Shown: one piece after another, positions 62,459-64,000 of the stretch | Layout: each line of letters starts with the position of its first letter | How positions within the stretch are numbered: position 1 is the stretch's first letter | Source: Hypomyces perniciosus | Lineage: Eukaryota > Ascomycota > Sordariomycetes > Hypocreales > Hypocreaceae | DNA: 64,000 bases | Assembly (NCBI GenBank): GCA_008477525.1 | Contig: SPDT01000003.1 | Span: forward strand, 3,038,001-3,102,000 | Direction of reading: 5' to 3' | The notes under the pieces: model-generated | What the model was told of the DNA's origin: nothing | Seen by the model: only the letters and a program-made list of their open reading frames with translations | The model's database searches: none | Made by a program: the position numbers and the translations under genes

Positions 62459-64000
62459 TTTGTTTGTTTTGTTTGTTTTATTATTTACGTCCACTAAGTA
62501 AACTAGTTACATAAATCCCTTATAGGCAATAGGACGTTAAGAGCTGGCGGCTTGCGCTGCTGTTCGCTGAGTTTCAATTTACAAAGGAAAGAGGGTTAAT
62601 CTGGGTAGTGTCAATCTGTTTCCGCCAGGGGAGGACCATAAAGGTCCGCTTCCTCCACTAGTTTCTGGAAGGCCTTGCTTCCTATAGGTCCGAGTAGGTA
62701 AAAGAGGGGGGTCTCTCCTAGGGGGATATCTAGGAAGAAAGGCCTGACTATTCTGCATTCCGCAAAATGGCCTTGCCGCCTTAGTTCGCCGCACTTGCAG
62801 ACAGACTCTCTGTTATATCCGAAGCGTTCATGGTACTCCTGGAAGTCCCTATATCCCAATCTCTCCGCCAGGAGCCTATAGAGGATAGGGCGAGGGAGTT
62901 TAAGCTCCAGGGGGGAGGCTGGGGCCCTAAGTCCCCACCGTTCATAGCCCTCCAGGGTCTTGCCGAGCCAATCCCGCTCCCTTACCTCTGCAACTTCTTC
63001 CTTAATCCATCTTCTAATGTATATAATCGTAGCCCAGTTCTATGGCGCGGCGGGGAGGGCCGCGCCTTGTTTGGCTAAATGGTCAGCCTATTCGTTGCCC
63101 ATAATGTCCTCGTGTCCTGGGACCTACAAGATAAAGGTCTTGCAGGGCGAGATACTCTGTGCTAGTTTCTGGAAGCATATATACGCTCCTTGTATAGACA
63201 AGGGGGGCTTGCCAAGCAGCCTGTCGATAACCGATGAGTTATCCAGGAAAAGGAAGGCTGTTTAAATCATGCAGTCTTCCTCTACGCGTCTAGCCATTAG
63301 CTCTATGGCCTTCAGGGCGGCCTGTGCCTTTGCGTTGTAGACCTCTGTGTTGTTGAGGCGTCCAATATCTGTAGTTACTCTTGCTCTGTAGTAAGCGACC
63401 GCTCCCCAGCCCATATTCCCTCCAATTTAAAACCTATCGGAGTAGGCTAGGACTAAGTGGGGGGGGAGGGAGTTAACTAATTCCAGGTGTTTCCTTACTG
63501 CAGTTAATTTGCCTATACTTTTTAGGTCGGGATTAGGGAGAATATACAGGGACTTTTTAGCGAAGAGGGTGGGTCTGCTGGTTCTGCCAACTAGGGCGGC
63601 GGTGCGTTGAAGTCTGGTTTGTGGTAGTCGGGGAGGGAGTTTCTTGTTAATGCATTGACTGATCGGGTAGTCCCGATCCAGTCCCGCGAATCTCGCTGCG
63701 CACCTGAGTCGGGCCTGGGCTAAGGCGACGCTGGCTGTGGGGACCCCTGACTCTCTGTATAGGACAGGAACGCTTATAGTCTTCCAGACCGGGAGGACTG
63801 CCCTTGCCGCAGTCTTGAAGGCTTTGTCTATTTTGTCTATTAGGCCGGACACTCCCGTGTTCACCTGCTTAGTAAGGTCGGTTTGCGATTGTCGTTTATG
63901 CCCCGGCCACCACGCTTTTATCCTGTATAGGGCGATGGGGAGGACGCAGGCCTTTGCGGCTTATGCCACAGCCTCGGGAGGTGAGCCCTTCCGAGTCTTG
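62459..64000 (-). mobile_element. Tad1-type LINE, 3' part, cut by the window edge
   Basis: The 3' tail is a (TTTG)n-like tract at 62,459-62,480 (an AAAC-type tail in element orientation). On the minus strand the ORF2 C-terminus reads, from the right: the end of RT and linker (A-V-L-P-V-W-K-T-I-S-V-P-V-L-Y-R-E-S-G-V-P at ~63,780), RNase H (E-V-Y-N-A-K-A-Q-A-A-L-K-A near 63,330; V-P-G-H-E-D-I-M-G-N-E near 63,100), and the terminal C-K-C-G-E-L-R-R-Q-G-H-F-A-E-C knuckle at ~62,770. The RNase H part has RIP-like stops, for example TAG at 63,088-63,090 where Gln or Ala-preceding coding is expected and TAA near 63,262. It is far less degraded than the LINEs at 20.6-32.6 kb and is the same family. 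Confidence 0.88.

Overview
The window comes from a filamentous ascomycete (Pezizomycotina). Its genes carry many short introns (44-150 nt). It has a UstYa-family gene pair, a multidrug ABC-C gene, a tRNA-Gly with an 11-nt intron, and large AT-rich blocks whose transposon relics carry the many C-to-T and G-to-A stops typical of repeat-induced point mutation (RIP). I cannot name the genus from sequence alone.

Layout. 1-14,000 is transposon territory. It holds one well-preserved, internally deleted Ty3/Gypsy element with seemingly identical LTRs (2,749-6,874), followed by RIP-degraded Gypsy relics and a solo LTR. 14,020-14,945 is a RIP-degraded CYP52-like P450. Then comes a gene group that looks like the remains of a fungal RiPP-type (UstYa-dependent) cluster: an MFS transporter (15,082-16,785, minus), UstYa gene 1 (17,495-18,663, minus, one frameshift), a divergent 1.45-kb promoter, and UstYa gene 2 (starts 20,114, plus). 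UstYa gene 2 is cut by a 12-kb nest of transposons and resumes at 32,659-33,157. Next are a 3.3-kb hAT element (33,516-36,861) and a small secreted, Kex2-site-containing repeat protein gene that has lost its ATG (38,233-38,777). A full-length ABC-C transporter (39,555-44,644, minus) and, further on, an O-methyltransferase (47,445-48,313) follow. Removing the LINE nest and the hAT element would bring UstYa 1, UstYa 2 and the repeat protein gene within about 5 kb of each other.

The nest inside UstYa gene 2 can be read layer by layer. A minus-strand LINE (20,619-32,642, 16-bp target duplication) received a second, plus-strand LINE (27,047-32,331, 14-bp duplication). Three ~400-bp MITE-like elements with ~10-bp duplications sit in the two LINEs. 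Solo LTRs sit in the second LINE, and one of these LTRs itself contains another (5-bp duplication).

45,600-56,400 holds better-preserved genes: an ankyrin protein with a cationic Trp/Pro-rich tail, the O-methyltransferase, and a divergent pair made of a C2H2-type zinc-finger protein and a DUF7580-like/subtilisin S8 protein. That last arrangement resembles fungal self/non-self or immunity-type genes. An uncharacterised intron-containing gene follows. 57,800-62,000 holds two decayed catabolic enzymes (an FAD monooxygenase and a cyclase-family protein) either side of the tRNA gene. The window ends inside another copy of the LINE family.

Exon structures were worked out by hand from splice signals and frame continuity. 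Several independent frame checks close exactly: MFS 509 codons, UstYa gene 2 263 codons across the transposon, zinc-finger gene 859 codons, and the 55.4-kb gene 289 codons.
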